Shown here piece after piece: positions 38,820 to 51,707 of a stretch of 64,000 nucleotides of DNA. Each line of letters begins with the position of its first letter. Position 1 is the stretch's first letter. The notes beneath the pieces are model-generated. The model saw only the letters and a program-made list of their open reading frames with translations, was not told the origin of the DNA and did no database searches. Made by a program: the position numbers and the translations under genes. This stretch comes from Burkholderiales bacterium. GTDB lineage: Bacteria; Pseudomonadota; Gammaproteobacteria; Burkholderiales; Ga0077523. Location of the stretch: positions 1 to 64,000 of the forward strand of contig JAIESW010000065.1 in assembly GCA_019745565.1 (NCBI GenBank), read 5' to 3'.

Positions 38820-40058
38820 ATGACGGCGGCGGACGCAGGCATCGAGAACATGCGCTCGGCGCTGCGGCGCGACGCACGCCGCCGCACCGCAGCCGCCTTG
38901 CTGCTGACGCTGCCGCTGCTCGCATTCCTGCTGTTCACGTTCATCGTTCCCATCGGCGCACTGCTCCTGCGCGCCGTGGACAATCCCGAGATCGCCCGGG
39001 CTTTGCCCGGAACGATCGCCGCACTGCGCGGCTGGGACCGTGAATCGCGTCCGCCGGCAGCCGCATACGCCGCCATCGTCGCCGACCTGCAGGCACTGCG
39101 GGAGCAGTCGGACGCCGGGACGCTCGCACGACGCCTCAACACCGAGGTCGGCGGCGCCCGTTCGCTCGTGATGAATACCTGGCGGGCGCTGCCGTTGCCG
39201 GCGACGACCGATGCCGCCCAGGTGCACGCTCAGTTGATCGGCATCGATCCGCGCTGGGACGAGCCCTGGATCTGGCAGGCCATCGCGAAGAACGGTTCGC
39301 GCCTCACGCCGGACTACCTCCTTGCCGCGGTGGACTTGCGGCGCACCGTCGAAGGCTCGGTCGAGTCCGTGGATGCCGACCGATCCGCCTTTCGCCGCAT
39401 TCTCATGCGTACTTTCAGCATCGCGGCCATCGTCACCGTGCTGTGCCTGCTGCTCGCCTACCCGCTCGCCTGGTGGCTGTCGACCATGACGGCCCGACGC
39501 GCGAATGCGCTCCTCATCGTCGTGCTGGTGCCGTTCTGGACCTCCATCCTCGTGCGCATGGCGGCATGGATCGTGTTGCTCCAGTCGGGAGGGATCGTGA
39601 ACCAGTCACTCGCCGCCGCCGGACTCATCGATCGACCCCTGGCGCTGCTGTTCAACCGGACCGGCGTGGTGATCGCCATGGTGCACATCCTGCTGCCGTT
39701 CATGGTGCTGCCGCTCTACAGCGTGATGAAGGGCATCCCGCGGGACTACGTAAGGGCCGCGGTGTCGCTGGGCAGCCACCCCCTGGCAGCGTTTGTCCGG
39801 GTCTATGTGCCGCAGACCTACGCGGGTGTTGCCGCCGGCAGCCTGCTCGTGTTCATTCTCGGCATCGGCTACTACGTGACACCGGCACTGCTCGGCGGCC
39901 CCGAGGACCAGATGCTGAGCTACAGCGTGGCTCAGTACGCCAACGTCCATCTCGACTGGGGCATGGCCTGCGCGCTCGGCGGCGTGCTGCTGACTGCCAC
40001 GCTGCTCCTGTACGCAATCTATCGCCGGCTCGCACGAATGGAACCGGCGCTCGCATGA
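38820..40058 (+). CDS. ABC transporter permease, PotB-like
   Basis: A 412-residue permease that is larger than typical PotB (about 285) because of an about 150-residue periplasmic insertion between helix 1 (AAALLLTLPLLAFLLFTFIV) and the main transmembrane block starting near residue 200. The EAA loop region is VRAAVSLGSHPLAAFVRVYVPQTYAGVAAG. ATG at 38820 or GTG at 38811 could be the start. The stop overlaps the start of the next permease (ATGA). Confidence 0.9.
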   Translation: MTAADAGIENMRSALRRDARRRTAAALLLTLPLLAFLLFTFIVPIGALLLRAVDNPEIARALPGTIAALRGWDRESRPPAAAYAAIVADLQALREQSDAGTLARRLNTEVGGARSLVMNTWRALPLPATTDAAQVHAQLIGIDPRWDEPWIWQAIAKNGSRLTPDYLLAAVDLRRTVEGSVESVDADRSAFRRILMRTFSIAAIVTVLCLLLAYPLAWWLSTMTARRANALLIVVLVPFWTSILVRMAAWIVLLQSGGIVNQSLAAAGLIDRPLALLFNRTGVVIAMVHILLPFMVLPLYSVMKGIPRDYVRAAVSLGSHPLAAFVRVYVPQTYAGVAAGSLLVFILGIGYYVTPALLGGPEDQMLSYSVAQYANVHLDWGMACALGGVLLTATLLLYAIYRRLARMEPALA

Positions 40059-40873
40059 ACCCGAACACCGCCGAAGTGCCGTGGGAACGCATCGGGTTCG
40101 TCGCCGTGCGTGCACTGTGCATCGCGGTGCTGATGTTCCTGCTGCTGCCCATCGTCGTCATCGTGCCGCTGTCGTTCTCGTCCAGTTCCTTCCTGGTGTA
40201 TCCGGTGCCGGACTGGTCGTTGCGCTGGTATCGCGAACTGTTCGATTCCGCCGAGTGGATGCGGGCTGCGAAGAACAGCTTCATCGTCGCGCCGGCGGCA
40301 ACGCTGATCGCCACGGTGCTCGGCACCATGGCCGCGGTGGGGCTCGCCCAGGTACGTTTTCCGGGCAAGAACGTGCTGCTGTCCGTGCTGATCGCGCCGA
40401 TGATCGTGCCCATCGTCGTGGTCGGCGTCGGGACCTACCTCTTCTTCGCAAGGCTGGGGCTGTCGGACAGCTACGCGGGACTGATCCTGGTGCACGCGGC
40501 ACTGGGCACGCCGTTCGTTCTGACTACCGTCTCGGCGACCTTGCAGGGCTTCGACACGAACCTGGTCCGCGCGAGCGCCAGTCTAGGCGCCGCACCGCTC
40601 GAGACGTTCCGCCGCGTGACGCTGCCCCTCATCGCACCCGGCGTGATCTCGGGCGCCCTGTTCGCCTTCGCCACGTCGTTCGACGAAGTGGTGGTGACGC
40701 TTTTCCTGGCCGGCCCCGCCCAGGTGACCTTGCCGCGGCAGATGTTCACCGGCATCCGCGAGAACATCACGCCGGTGATCGCCGCGGTGGCCACGCTGCT
40801 GATCGTGTTCACCACTGCACTCATGTTCGCTCTCGAATGGCTGCGCGGCCGGCGCGGTGCCGGCAGCCGGTAA
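40055..40873 (+). CDS. ABC transporter permease, PotC-like
   Basis: A 272-residue permease with about six helices. The EAA loop is VRASASLGAAPLETFRRVTLPLIAPGV, and the second half contains SGALFAFATSFDEVVVTLFLAG, a sequence characteristic of PotC-type proteins. It pairs with the preceding large permease to form the membrane channel. It is translationally coupled to it by a 4-base overlap. Confidence 0.94.
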   Translation: MNPNTAEVPWERIGFVAVRALCIAVLMFLLLPIVVIVPLSFSSSSFLVYPVPDWSLRWYRELFDSAEWMRAAKNSFIVAPAATLIATVLGTMAAVGLAQVRFPGKNVLLSVLIAPMIVPIVVVGVGTYLFFARLGLSDSYAGLILVHAALGTPFVLTTVSATLQGFDTNLVRASASLGAAPLETFRRVTLPLIAPGVISGALFAFATSFDEVVVTLFLAGPAQVTLPRQMFTGIRENITPVIAAVATLLIVFTTALMFALEWLRGRRGAGSR

Positions 40874-41054
40874 CTCAGAACCGCCTCTCCACCCCGGGGG
40901 AGAACGGCCGCTGAAGTTGAGCGCGGCGTCGACCGATCTGACAATCGTGTCGACGAGCCTCCATGGGCATGCAGGACATCGACCGTGTCGCATTCATGCG
41001 ATCATCGATCGGGGTCCACGCTCGGGCGCCCTGTTTCGCACAAGAGGAGGTTCA

Positions 41055-41814
41055 TTGCGCCGGTTGCACGGATTCGGACCCGCGGTCGCGGTAATGCTGC
41101 CCCTGCTGTCGATGTTTGCGGCGGGCTGCGCCTCGGACCCGCAGGCCGACGCCCTCCGGACAGCACTCGCCGCCGTGCCGGTCTGCTGCAGCAGCCCCAG
41201 GGAGTTCCCGTTCCGACCGGTGGCGATCGGGCAGCGAGCGGTAGTTGCCATCGATGCCATGAGTCCCGCCTTCGGGTTCCCTGGCGGCAAGAGCTTCTTC
41301 GGTGCATTCGCGCTGCCCACCTCGCCCGGGCCCGCGTTCGCGACCGTCGCGTCGTTCCCCGTCCTTCGGAGGAACGCGCTGAACGAATGGGTCGGTTCCT
41401 ATTTCTCGCCGGTCTTCATCTTCTACGACGAACGCTTCGAGCCCTCGGCCCCGTTCAAGGCCCCGACCCGCTTCATGTTCAACGGCAACGGCCAGCGCTT
41501 CGCCGCGGTCCGCGCGCCGGTGCCGCCGGACGCCCGGTATCTGGCCGTCTTCACCGACGCCCGGCTGTTGAAGACCTCGCTGCCGGTCCCGGTGGAGTTC
41601 AGCACGGCGGACACCGACGTGGTGGCGTGCGATATCTCCGGCAAGGCTGCGGGCGACCCGGCGAATGCCACTCCGGTCGCCTCGCTGTGCGGCCTCTTCG
41701 CCGGCCTCTCGATCTACACGCCGCCGCAGTCGGGGACGTGGTACGCCACCGTTCCCTACGCGGCCGGCGGCAACCTGGAATTGTGGCTGTCGGGGCCGTC
41801 CTCTTCTCCCGACG

Positions 41815-41825
<11 letters not shown>
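41055..41825 (+). CDS. MalM-like lipoprotein
   Basis: A 256-residue predicted lipoprotein: the N-terminal hydrophobic stretch PAVAVMLPLLSMFAAGC ends in a lipobox AAGC. The mature part resembles the maltose-operon periplasmic protein MalM: VVAIDAMSPAFGFPGGKSFF, then a beta-rich body with PVEFSTADTDVVACDI. A TTG start at 41055 is chosen because AGAGGAGG precedes it; the in-frame sequence upstream to 40857 is probably non-coding. The function is unknown, and no maltose genes are near. Its end overlaps a convergent gene by 11 bases. Confidence 0.72.
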
Positions 41826-43914
<2,089 letters not shown>

Positions 43915-43947
43915 GGGTGTTGTCCTCTAGGCAACCTGAAAAGCGTG

Positions 43948-44058
43948 AAACACGAAGAGCACGAAGGCACACGAAGAGCAAAGCCAGGTTGGCACACAAT
44001 CCGCACCGACCCGATCGCTCGCGCTTTTCCTTCGTGTTCCTTCGTGTCCTTCGTGTTG
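43948..44058. repeat. Inverted repeat of ACGAAG/CTTCGT words
   Basis: The left arm is GAAACACGAAGAGCACGAAG with more copies of CACGAAG; the right arm has CCTTCGTGTTCCTTCGTGTC and TTCGTGTTGAAAG. The arms are inverted with respect to each other and about 50 bp apart, filling the 178-bp gap between livF and the fadB-type gene. No coding is seen. It could be a mobile miniature element or a processing/terminator structure. Confidence 0.6.
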
Positions 44059-44092
44059 AAAGCGGTTCCGTAAACGGCAAACAGGAACGACG

Positions 44093-44791
44093 TCAGACCT
44101 CCAGCCACTCCTTCCGCACGGCCTCGTTCGCCCGCAGATCCTCCGGCGTCCCCTCGAACACGATTTCGCCGTGCCCCATCACGTAGAGGCGCTGGGAGAT
44201 CTTGAGCGCGATGGCGAGCTTCTGCTCCACCAGCAGGATCGAGATGCCGCGCTTCGCGATCTCGTCGAACAGGCTCGCTACCTGTTCCACGATCTTCGGG
44301 GCCAGACCTTCGGTGGGCTCGTCGATCATCACGAGATCCGGGTCGCCCATCAGCGTGCGGCACAGGGTCAGCATCTGCTGCTCGCCGCCGGAGAGCACGC
44401 CGGCCGGCGCATCGGCCCGTTCGCGCAGGCGCGGGAACAGCCCGTACATGTCTTCCATGCTCCAGCGACCGGACTCGTTCCGGCCCTTCATGCCGAGCAT
44501 CAGGTTCTGCTTCACCGTGAGCGTGGGGAAGATGTCGCGGTTCTCGGGCACGTAGCCCAGGCCTTCGCGCGCGATCATGTACGTCTTGGAACCGATCAGC
44601 TCGCGATCCTTGAACTTGACCGATCCGTTGGCCACCACCTGACCCATGATCGCCTTGATGGTGGTCGAGCGGCCCACGCCGTTGCGGCCGAGCAGGCTGA
44701 CGATCTCGCCTTTGCCGACGTTGAGGTGCACCCCGTGGAGGATGTGGCTCTTGCCGTAGTAGGCGTGCAGATCCTTCACGGCCAACATCAT
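44093..44791 (-). CDS. livF: Branched-chain amino acid type ABC transporter ATPase LivF (Walker A variant)
   Basis: A 232-residue LivF-like ATPase. The signature LSGGEQQMLTLCRTLM, Walker B LVMIDEPTEGL and switch LLVEQK are normal. The Walker A motif reads GRNGVGRST, with Arg (codon CGC) where the nucleotide-binding Lys is expected. It would pair with LivG as the second ATPase. Its start overlaps the end of livG by 4 bases. This transporter type imports branched-chain amino acids, amides, aromatics or short-chain acids; the surrounding acyl-CoA genes leave the substrate open. Confidence 0.93.
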   Translation of the reverse strand: MMLAVKDLHAYYGKSHILHGVHLNVGKGEIVSLLGRNGVGRSTTIKAIMGQVVANGSVKFKDRELIGSKTYMIAREGLGYVPENRDIFPTLTVKQNLMLGMKGRNESGRWSMEDMYGLFPRLRERADAPAGVLSGGEQQMLTLCRTLMGDPDLVMIDEPTEGLAPKIVEQVASLFDEIAKRGISILLVEQKLAIALKISQRLYVMGHGEIVFEGTPEDLRANEAVRKEWLEV

Positions 44792-45537
44792 TCCACCTCC
44801 GCCCCGAGATATGCTTCCTGCACGGCCTTGTTGCCGCGGATCTCCTGAGGGGTGCCCGTGGCGATGACCTGGCCGTAGACCAGAACCGAGATGCGATCGG
44901 CGAGCCCGAACACGACGCTCATGTCGTGCTCCACCATGACCAGCGTCTTGCCGACGGTCACGTTGCGGATCAGCGCGACGGCATCGGCGGTTTCGGTGTT
45001 GCTCATGCCGGCCGTCGGTTCGTCGAGCAGGATCACGTCGGCGCCACCGCCGATGGTGATGCCGATCTCCAGCGCGCGCTGCTCAGCATAGGACAGCACG
45101 CCGGCGAGCGTGTCGCGGCGCTTCTGGAGACCGATCATGCCGACCAGTTCATCGGCGCGCTCGCGCACGTCCTTCAGACCTCCCACGCGCTGCCAGAAGG
45201 AGTACTTGTAACCGAGCGACCACATGACTGCGCAGCGCAGGTTCTCGAAGACCGACAGCTTCGGGAAGATGTTGGTGATCTGGAAGCTGCGCGCCAGACC
45301 ACGGTGGTTGATCTGCTGCGGCTGCAGGCCGGTGATCGGCTGACCGTTGAGACTGATGGTCCCGGAGGTCACCGGGAACCGCCCGCTGATCAGGTTGAAC
45401 AGCGTCGACTTGCCGGCGCCGTTCGGGCCGATCACGGCGTGCCGTTCACCTTTCTCGATCGCGAGATCCACGCCGTTGATGATGGCGGTCTTGCCGAAGC
45501 TCTTGTGAACGCCCTTAAGTTCGAGTGCGGCAGCCAC
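44788..45537 (-). CDS. livG: Branched-chain amino acid type ABC transporter ATPase LivG
   Basis: A 249-residue LivG-like ATPase with canonical motifs: Walker A GPNGAGKST, Q-loop RSFQITNIFPKL, signature LSYAEQRALEIG (LivG form of the ABC signature), Walker B VILLDEPTAGM and switch MVEHDM. It lies between livM and livF in the order K-H-M-G-F. It gives a complete, standard ATP site, in contrast to LivF. Confidence 0.95.
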   Translation of the reverse strand: MAAALELKGVHKSFGKTAIINGVDLAIEKGERHAVIGPNGAGKSTLFNLISGRFPVTSGTISLNGQPITGLQPQQINHRGLARSFQITNIFPKLSVFENLRCAVMWSLGYKYSFWQRVGGLKDVRERADELVGMIGLQKRRDTLAGVLSYAEQRALEIGITIGGGADVILLDEPTAGMSNTETADAVALIRNVTVGKTLVMVEHDMSVVFGLADRISVLVYGQVIATGTPQEIRGNKAVQEAYLGAEVE

Positions 45538-45538
45538 C

Positions 45539-46804
45539 CTAGGCTCCCTTCGCTTGGTTGGCCGCGACCGTGACGTCGTTCCAGGCGGAACGCACGAATC
45601 TGCCGACGAATGCGAGCAGACCGCCGCCCGCGATCAGGATGATCGCCGCCACGATCCAGGGTTGCGCCGTGGCGGCATCCAGCTGGCGCCCGAAGAGCGA
45701 CATCACGGTGCCGACCTGCTCGGCCTTCGTCTCGATGTGGTAGAGCATCTCGACCAGCGCGACGAGGCCCAGCATCAGCACGGCCGCGGATGCCGCGGCC
45801 GCGACGTAGGGCAGCGCCAGTCGTCCGAGCATCCGCGTCTGAACCACCGGCTTGTGGAGGGTGATGAGCGATGCGATGCCGCCGGGTGCGAACAGGATCA
45901 TGACCAGGAAGAACAGGCCGAAGTACAGCAGCCACGCCTGGGTGTAGTTCGACAGCGCCGATTGCAGGAAGGTGACCAGCACCGCCCCGATGATCGGCCC
46001 GTAGAAGTGACCGATCCCGCCGATGAAAGCCATCAGCAGCACGTTGCCGGACGCGACGGTACCGAGCCGCTCGGCGGTGATCAGCTCGAAGTTGATCACT
46101 TCCAGCGCGCCCGCGATGCCGGCGAAGAAGCCGGCCAGGGACAACATCAGGAACCGCACGCGCGTCGGGTTGTAGCCGACGAAGCGGGCGCGCTCCGGGT
46201 TGTCGCGCACGGCGTTGGCCATGCGGCCCAGCGGCGTCTGGGTCAACGCGAACATGGCGATCATGCACACGAAGCACCACGCCGCGATCAGGTAGTACAC
46301 CTGCAACGAAGGGCCGAACGTGATGCCCATGACCGCCTCGCCCACGACCCGGTCGGTGGAGATGCCGCCCTCGCCGCCGAAGAAGCTCGGGAACATGAGC
46401 GAGCAGGCTGCCACCATCTCGGCGATACCGAGCGAGATCATCGCGAACGGCGTGCCCGAATGCTTCGTGGTGACGTAACCGAAGATCACCCCGAACACGA
46501 GACCGGCAACTCCGCCGATGAGCGGCAGCAACGACACCGGCCAGCCGAACGTGCCGGCGCCGATCGCGTTCAGCGCGTGCGCCGAGAAGAACGCCCCCAG
46601 CCCGAAGTACACCGCATGCCCGAACGACAGCATGCCGGTCTGCCCCAGGAGCATGTTGTATGACAGCGCGAAGATGATCGCGATGCCCATCTGCGACAGC
46701 ATCGACACCGCGAAGCCCTGCGTGAAGACGAGCGGCGCCACGATCATCACGGCCGCCGTTGCGGCCCAGACCAGCAACCGCCGCCAGGAGAACATGACAC
46801 TCAT
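45539..46804 (-). CDS. livM: Branched-chain amino acid type ABC transporter permease LivM
   Basis: A 421-residue permease. It has the LivM conserved region LGRMANAVRDNPERARFVGYNPTRV in pieces (RDNPERARFVG) and a typical multi-helix pattern; the loop that contacts the ATPases lies near there. A C-terminal extension of about 90 residues with a further hydrophobic segment is longer than in many LivM proteins. ATG at 46804 is chosen; an earlier TTG-type start at 46825 adds only seven unlikely residues. Two bases separate its stop from the livG start. Confidence 0.92.
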   Translation of the reverse strand: MSVMFSWRRLLVWAATAAVMIVAPLVFTQGFAVSMLSQMGIAIIFALSYNMLLGQTGMLSFGHAVYFGLGAFFSAHALNAIGAGTFGWPVSLLPLIGGVAGLVFGVIFGYVTTKHSGTPFAMISLGIAEMVAACSLMFPSFFGGEGGISTDRVVGEAVMGITFGPSLQVYYLIAAWCFVCMIAMFALTQTPLGRMANAVRDNPERARFVGYNPTRVRFLMLSLAGFFAGIAGALEVINFELITAERLGTVASGNVLLMAFIGGIGHFYGPIIGAVLVTFLQSALSNYTQAWLLYFGLFFLVMILFAPGGIASLITLHKPVVQTRMLGRLALPYVAAAASAAVLMLGLVALVEMLYHIETKAEQVGTVMSLFGRQLDAATAQPWIVAAIILIAGGGLLAFVGRFVRSAWNDVTVAANQAKGA

Positions 46805-46889
46805 GCCGCAACCCCAAGGAAACACGAGCCGAGGTTCACGGTTTTCCTCCGCGTCCGCCGCGTTGAGCGCTTTTCTTTTCTCATCTTCA

Positions 46890-47837
46890 TCAACCCTCGC
46901 GCGTCCCCATCAATCCCTTCGGCCGCACGATCAGCATCGCCACCATCAGCAGATAGGGCAGCACCGGCGCCGCCTGCGCGATGGTCACCTTCCACAGTTC
47001 CATCCACCCGGAATCGGGATTCACCTTGATCCCGATCGAGCCGAACAGCGTCAGCAGCGAATAGTCGAACGCCACCGAGAACGTCTGCACCGCGCCGATG
47101 ATCAGCGACGCGATGAACGCCCCCGCGAGCGAGCCCATGCCGCCGAACACGACGACGACGAACACGATCGTTCCCACCGACACCGCCATCCCCGGGTCGG
47201 TCACGAACGCGTTTCCGCCGATCACGCCAGCGAGCCCCGCAAGCGCGGCACCGCCCGCGAACACGAGCATGAACACGCGCGGCACGTTGTGGCCCAGCGC
47301 CTGCACCATGTCGGGATGGGTGAGCGAAGCCTGGATGATCATGCCGATCCGGCTGCGGGTCAGCACCAGGTACAAACCCACGAGCATCGCGACCGACACC
47401 AGCATCATGAACACGCGGTATGCCGGGTACTGCGTGCTGTAGATGGAGAATGCCGAGAACTCGAGGATCTCCGGGATGCGGTACGGCACCGGCGCACGCC
47501 CCCAGATGAGGTGCACCACCTCCTCGATGGTGTAGGCAAGACCGAAGGTGAACAGCAGTTCCGCCACGTGGCCGTACTTGTGCACCGTGCGCAGCCCGTA
47601 GCGCTCGGTGAGCGCGCCCAGGGCGGCGACCGCCAGCGGTGCGATGACGAGGGCCGGCCAGAAACCGACGTACCTGCTGGTCTGATAGGCGAAGTACGCG
47701 CCCAGCATGTAGAAGCTCGCGTGGGCGAAGTTGAGCACGCCCATCATGCTGAAGATCAGCGTGAGCCCGCTCGAGAGCATGAACAGCAGCAGCCCGTAGG
47801 ACAGGCTGTTCAGCAAGGTCACGAGAAAGAATTCCAC
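46890..47837 (-). CDS. livH: Branched-chain amino acid type ABC transporter permease LivH
   Basis: A 315-residue permease of the LivH type with LLNSLSYGLLLFMLSSGLTLIFSMMGVLNFAHASFYMLGAY (in parts: GLTLIFSMMGVLNFAHASF) at the N-terminus and GNAFVTDPGMAVSVGT later. The GTG at 47837 is taken as start because GGAG precedes it and the in-frame TTG at 47867 lies inside the terminator-like hairpin. About 85 bp downstream to livM contain a low-complexity T-rich stretch and no gene. Confidence 0.92.
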   Translation of the reverse strand: MEFFLVTLLNSLSYGLLLFMLSSGLTLIFSMMGVLNFAHASFYMLGAYFAYQTSRYVGFWPALVIAPLAVAALGALTERYGLRTVHKYGHVAELLFTFGLAYTIEEVVHLIWGRAPVPYRIPEILEFSAFSIYSTQYPAYRVFMMLVSVAMLVGLYLVLTRSRIGMIIQASLTHPDMVQALGHNVPRVFMLVFAGGAALAGLAGVIGGNAFVTDPGMAVSVGTIVFVVVVFGGMGSLAGAFIASLIIGAVQTFSVAFDYSLLTLFGSIGIKVNPDSGWMELWKVTIAQAAPVLPYLLMVAMLIVRPKGLMGTREG

Positions 47838-47860
47838 GCCAGCGGGACTCCGGATCCGGT

Positions 47861-47892
47861 CAAACAAAAGGGGCGTCCGTGCGGGCGCCCCT
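47861..47892 (-). terminator. Terminator-like hairpin between livK and livH
   Basis: On the minus strand a 7-bp stem AGGGGCG / CGCCCCT with a 10-nt loop is followed by TTTTGTTTG. It lies 23 bases after the livK stop and before livH, so it probably ends most transcripts after the binding-protein gene and lets fewer read into the permease and ATPase genes, as is common in binding-protein operons. Confidence 0.65.
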
Positions 47893-47914
47893 CAAGGTGG
47901 TTGTCGTATGCGTC

Positions 47915-49171
47915 TCAGCCCTTCGGACGCTGGAATTTGCAGGTGGTCGGCAGCACCGTGTCCTTCGCCTCGATGCGCGCGTCGGTCTTGAAACCGAAGC
48001 CGGTGCGCTCGACGTCGAACTTCACGTCCTTGCCGTTCGTCTTGGAGAACGTCGAGATGAAGATCGGCTGCACCGCCTGGTGGTTGTCGGCACGCATCGT
48101 GACCTCCCCCGTGATGGTGTCGATCTTCAAGCCCTCGAGCGCGGGGGCGACCTTGGTGGGATCGGTGGACTTCACCTTCTCCATGGCCATGGTGAGCATC
48201 GTCATGGCGTTCATGATGCTGGTCCAGTAGAAGTCGTCCTTGGAATCGGGGAAGCGCTTGCGGTACGCCTCGACGTTCGCCACGGTGCCGCTGCCGCCGA
48301 TGTTCGAATGGAACACGGTGACCTGCTTCAGATGGCCGACGCCCGCCTCGCCGATGACCGGCGGCGTGCCGAGACCACCGGCGTAGTAAGTGTAGAAGTC
48401 GGCGGTGAGTCCTGCGTCCTTCGCAGCCTTGATGAGCAGCGCCACGTCGTTGCCCCAGTTGCCCGTCACCACCGCATCGGCGCCGGACGCCTTGATCTTG
48501 GCGACGTAGGGCGCGAAGTCCTTCACCTTGCCGAGCGGATGCAGGTCGTCGCCGACAATCTGGATGTCCGGCCGCTTCTGCGTGAGCATCGCACGGGCAG
48601 CCTTCGCGACCGACTGGCCGAAGGAGTAGTCCTGGTTGATCAGGTAGACCTTGGCGATGCCCTTCTGCGCGGCCATGTAGTTGGTCATGGCCTGCATCTT
48701 CATGTCCACGTCGGCGTCGAAGCGGAAGTGGTAGAAGTTGCACTTGTCGTTGGTGAGTGCGGGATCGACGGCGCCGTAGTTCATGTACAGCACTGTCTGG
48801 TCGGGGTTGCGCGCGTTGTGCTTACCCATGGCTTCGGACAGCGCCAGCGCCACCGCCGAGCCGTTGCCCTGCATCATGTAGCGGATGCCCTGGTCGACGA
48901 GCTGCTTGAAGACGAGCTGCGCTTCCTGCGGGCTGGTCTTGGTGTCGAACGGCACCACCTCGATCTTCTGCCCGAGGACGCCGCCCTTCTCGTTGATGCG
49001 CTCGGCCGCGAACTGCAGGTGACGCAGGCCGACCTCGCCCACGTTGCCGAAGGGTCCCGACAGGCCCTCGAGATAGGCGATCTTGAGCACGCCCTGCGCA
49101 CTTGCCGGGCCCGCGAACGCCAGTGCCGCCACTGCACCGATCAGGGCCGCACGCAGCCAAGACTTCACCAT
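47915..49171 (-). CDS. livK: Branched-chain amino acid type periplasmic binding protein LivK
   Basis: A 418-residue periplasmic protein with signal peptide (LRAALIGAVAALAFAGPASAQ). It is a type I periplasmic binding protein of the Leu/Ile/Val group (IAYLEGLSGPFGNVGEVG, AERINEKGGVLGQKIEVV, INQDYSFGQS). ATG at 49171 with GGAGGAG before it is the start; a longer open frame in this direction runs over the next gene and is rejected. About 340 bp separate it from the divergent acyl-CoA ligase; that gap holds a hairpin (49404-49438) and a TACAAT box, no gene. Confidence 0.95.
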   Translation of the reverse strand: MVKSWLRAALIGAVAALAFAGPASAQGVLKIAYLEGLSGPFGNVGEVGLRHLQFAAERINEKGGVLGQKIEVVPFDTKTSPQEAQLVFKQLVDQGIRYMMQGNGSAVALALSEAMGKHNARNPDQTVLYMNYGAVDPALTNDKCNFYHFRFDADVDMKMQAMTNYMAAQKGIAKVYLINQDYSFGQSVAKAARAMLTQKRPDIQIVGDDLHPLGKVKDFAPYVAKIKASGADAVVTGNWGNDVALLIKAAKDAGLTADFYTYYAGGLGTPPVIGEAGVGHLKQVTVFHSNIGGSGTVANVEAYRKRFPDSKDDFYWTSIMNAMTMLTMAMEKVKSTDPTKVAPALEGLKIDTITGEVTMRADNHQAVQPIFISTFSKTNGKDVKFDVERTGFGFKTDARIEAKDTVLPTTCKFQRPKG

Positions 49172-49513
49172 GTTCACTCCTCCCCTCATATTTTTCCGAA
49201 TCGCCGCCGGCGCCGCTCGCCGATCAGTCAGACCCAAGAACGGTCCGGAAGTGCGCCAGGCTGACAAGCCCCGGTCTTCGCGTCCCGAGCCAGGGACCGG
49301 CCCAGCGGGATTTCGCTCCCTGCGGGACGCCTGATTGAGCGTCCTCGCGAGAGAGGCGCGGATTCTGCCGGAAGGCCCCCTCCCTGTAAACGCACATCGG
49401 CTGCGGCTTTCCGCAATATTGCGCTGCAGCGAAAGCCGGAGCGACGAGGATCGGCGCGCTACAATTCGTCGCATTTCAACACCCGGTCCCGCCGGCGAGG
49501 AGGAGTTCGTTCC

Positions 49514-51139
<1,626 letters not shown>

Positions 51140-51165
51140 GGCGGCGCCGGACGGAGTACCCCATC

Positions 51166-51474
51166 GTGAAATCCCAAGTGCTGTTGCTGGTCGCCGCCGC
51201 CGTGATCGCCTTCCCCGCGCAAGCGAATGTGTACAAGTGCCGAAACGCGGCCGGCGCGATCATCTACTCGCAGGAGCCGTGCGAGAAGGAAGGTGCCAAG
51301 CAGGAGAAGAAGCTCACGGCCCAGGAACTGAAGACCAACGAGATGCGCATGCGGGCGAGCGGCACCGACGGCGGCGGCGGCAAGCCGTCGTTCTCGCAGG
51401 GTTCGAACTACCAGGGCACCCCGGCCGAACGGGCCGAAGCCGAACGCAAGGCCGCCAACCGCGCGCGGGACTGA
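51166..51474 (+). CDS. DUF4124-domain exported protein
   Basis: A 102-residue exported protein with signal peptide (VLLLVAAAVIAFPAQA). The mature N-terminus matches DUF4124: VYKCRNAAGAIIYSQEPC, two Cys that should form a disulfide. The remaining part is Lys/Glu/Gly-rich and low in complexity. The function is unknown. A GTG start at 51166 follows GGAG. It is 26 bp downstream of the acyl-CoA ligase but probably not related in function. Confidence 0.82.
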   Translation: MKSQVLLLVAAAVIAFPAQANVYKCRNAAGAIIYSQEPCEKEGAKQEKKLTAQELKTNEMRMRASGTDGGGGKPSFSQGSNYQGTPAERAEAERKAANRARD

Positions 51475-51480
51475 CCCGCC

Positions 51481-51594
51481 GTGACGCCGCGGACCATCGC
51501 GCTCGTGTTGGGCGTCCTGGTCGCCGGGAGCGCCGCGGCCGGTGCGGCGATCGATCGCGCCAAGGCTCGCGTGCGGGGGCTGGCACCCGAATAG
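51481..51594 (+). CDS. Possible small secreted or membrane peptide (37 residues)
   Basis: A GTG-started frame of 37 residues begins six bases after the DUF4124 gene stops. It has a hydrophobic segment (IALVLGVLVAGSAAAGAAI) and a basic tail (DRAKARVRG). No clear ribosome site is visible apart from the end of the previous gene, so it could be made by coupling. It could equally be a chance frame in GC-rich DNA. Confidence 0.3.
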   Translation: MTPRTIALVLGVLVAGSAAAGAAIDRAKARVRGLAPE

Positions 51595-51707
51595 GATCGC
51601 CGGCCGGCGATCCTGCTACTCTTCGTCAACGGCCTGTTCTGCACTCGGGCCCCTCGGCGTCCCGGACATCGGTTGCCGGGCGCGATCGCCAACGCGGTGG
51701 TGTGCGC

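Noticed and set aside
46805..46889. T-rich stretch between livH and livM as a possible repeat copy
   Set aside because: It resembles CGCGGAGGA-type dispersed words, but only one degenerate copy is seen in this window, so no repeat is claimed.
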